DNA of 64,000 nucleotides from Nephrocerus scutellatus (taxonomy: Eukaryota > Arthropoda > Insecta > Diptera > Pipunculidae), in the NCBI GenBank assembly GCA_947095585.1, contig OX352765.1, positions 25,078,254-25,142,253 of the forward strand, in the 5' to 3' direction. Below, piece after piece: positions 63,441-64,000 of the stretch. The position numbers and the translations under genes were made by a program. Position 1 is the first letter of the stretch, and every line of letters starts with the position of its first letter. The notes beneath the pieces are model-generated. The model saw only the letters and a list, made by a program, of their open reading frames with translations. It had not been told where the DNA came from and ran no database searches.

Positions 63441-64000
63441 CATCATCCCGTTTGACTGAGTCTGATTCTTTTTCATCATCTAAGGGAATGGAATCCTCTG
63501 TAGGTGCGTGTTAGTTTATATAAATAACTTAAGATATATATATATAGATTATATATATAGATTATATAGATTAGTTTTCACAGTCCTGTTCTATGACGCT
63601 TTGTCATTGGAGTTATAAAAGAAGGGCGACGATATCTCCTTGGTCATTGCGAGTGATAAATTCTACAAAAAAAAATTACCAACACAACACCAGACGCATT
63701 AATTTTCTAAGAACTTAATTTAAAACAGAGCACAAATTTGTATTCGGTTTTGTCAGAGATTGCCTTTGAGTGACGCAAGTATAAACCATCATCCAGATTC
63801 CTCGCATTCCATTACACACAATTACTTTATTTATATTACCATAAAAGAATTCCTTAACGGAATGAATAAAGGGGAACGAATTTGATGTCATCCATTTGGG
63901 ATATGGGAATACCACTTCAACTAACATTTACATAAATTATATTACGGCTATTCTAATGTTCTAAGCAATTCTAAAAAAAGTTGCGATAAAAAAGTTTTGC
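63441..64000. other. gene-free window end
   Basis: AT-rich, with a TATATAGATTATA repeat at 63533-63572. The ORF at 63715-63927 has no domain. Confidence 0.45.
63533..63572. repeat. (TA)n/TATAGAT simple repeat
   Basis: Irregular TATATA and GATTATATA run. Confidence 0.75.

Overview
The window is nuclear DNA from a higher fly. It is AT-rich, has long introns and is full of decayed transposable elements. A near-Drosophila Rac GTPase, a DRE-type promoter motif (TATCGATA), and dispersed repeats of a kind I recall from tephritid fruit flies all point to a brachyceran dipteran, probably a tephritid. The species call is an inference from memory and was not checked.

Only two genes can be defended at coding level. 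The first is an intronless Rac1-type GTPase on the minus strand at 661-1239. The second is a large plus-strand gene whose coding exons I rebuilt by hand from 26316 to 51915. It has nine coding exons with consistent splice sites and phase, and predicts 669 residues. It starts with an hnRNP C/RALY-type RRM. A WDYYYD segment partly encoded by an 18-nt microexon follows, then a basic KKRKR motif, a long Gln/His-rich region, and two zinc fingers resembling the N-terminal finger pair of BCL11 proteins. It ends in a Ser-rich and Ala-rich tail. This domain mix is the most interesting item in the window.

Layout: 1-2.2 kb holds Rac and its promoter flank. 2.2-7.9 kb is gene-free. 7.9-9.7 kb holds a LOA/I-like LINE on the minus strand, ending in a GGTCTTTTGGG-type array. 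9.7-17.3 kb is mostly anonymous, with a 385-bp foldback palindrome at 14.77-15.15 kb. 17.3-25.7 kb contains LINE fragments (endonuclease, RT, RNase H). 26-52 kb is the RRM/zinc-finger gene, whose introns are packed with RTE-like, jockey-like and LOA-like LINE pieces, a mariner piece, two more GGTCTTTT arrays and three copies of one SINE family. 52-64 kb is downstream sequence with more repeats, a second mariner fragment, a possible orphan exon and RTE-like pieces.

The three SINE copies each have perfect 9-12 bp target-site duplications. One sits inside the RNase H domain of an older LINE, and removing it with one copy of the duplication restores the reading frame. A truncated LOA-like LINE is likewise nested in an RTE-like LINE between imperfect duplications. 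No rRNA, CRISPR array or functional tRNA was seen. Homology statements rest on recognition of motifs by eye; no database search was run.
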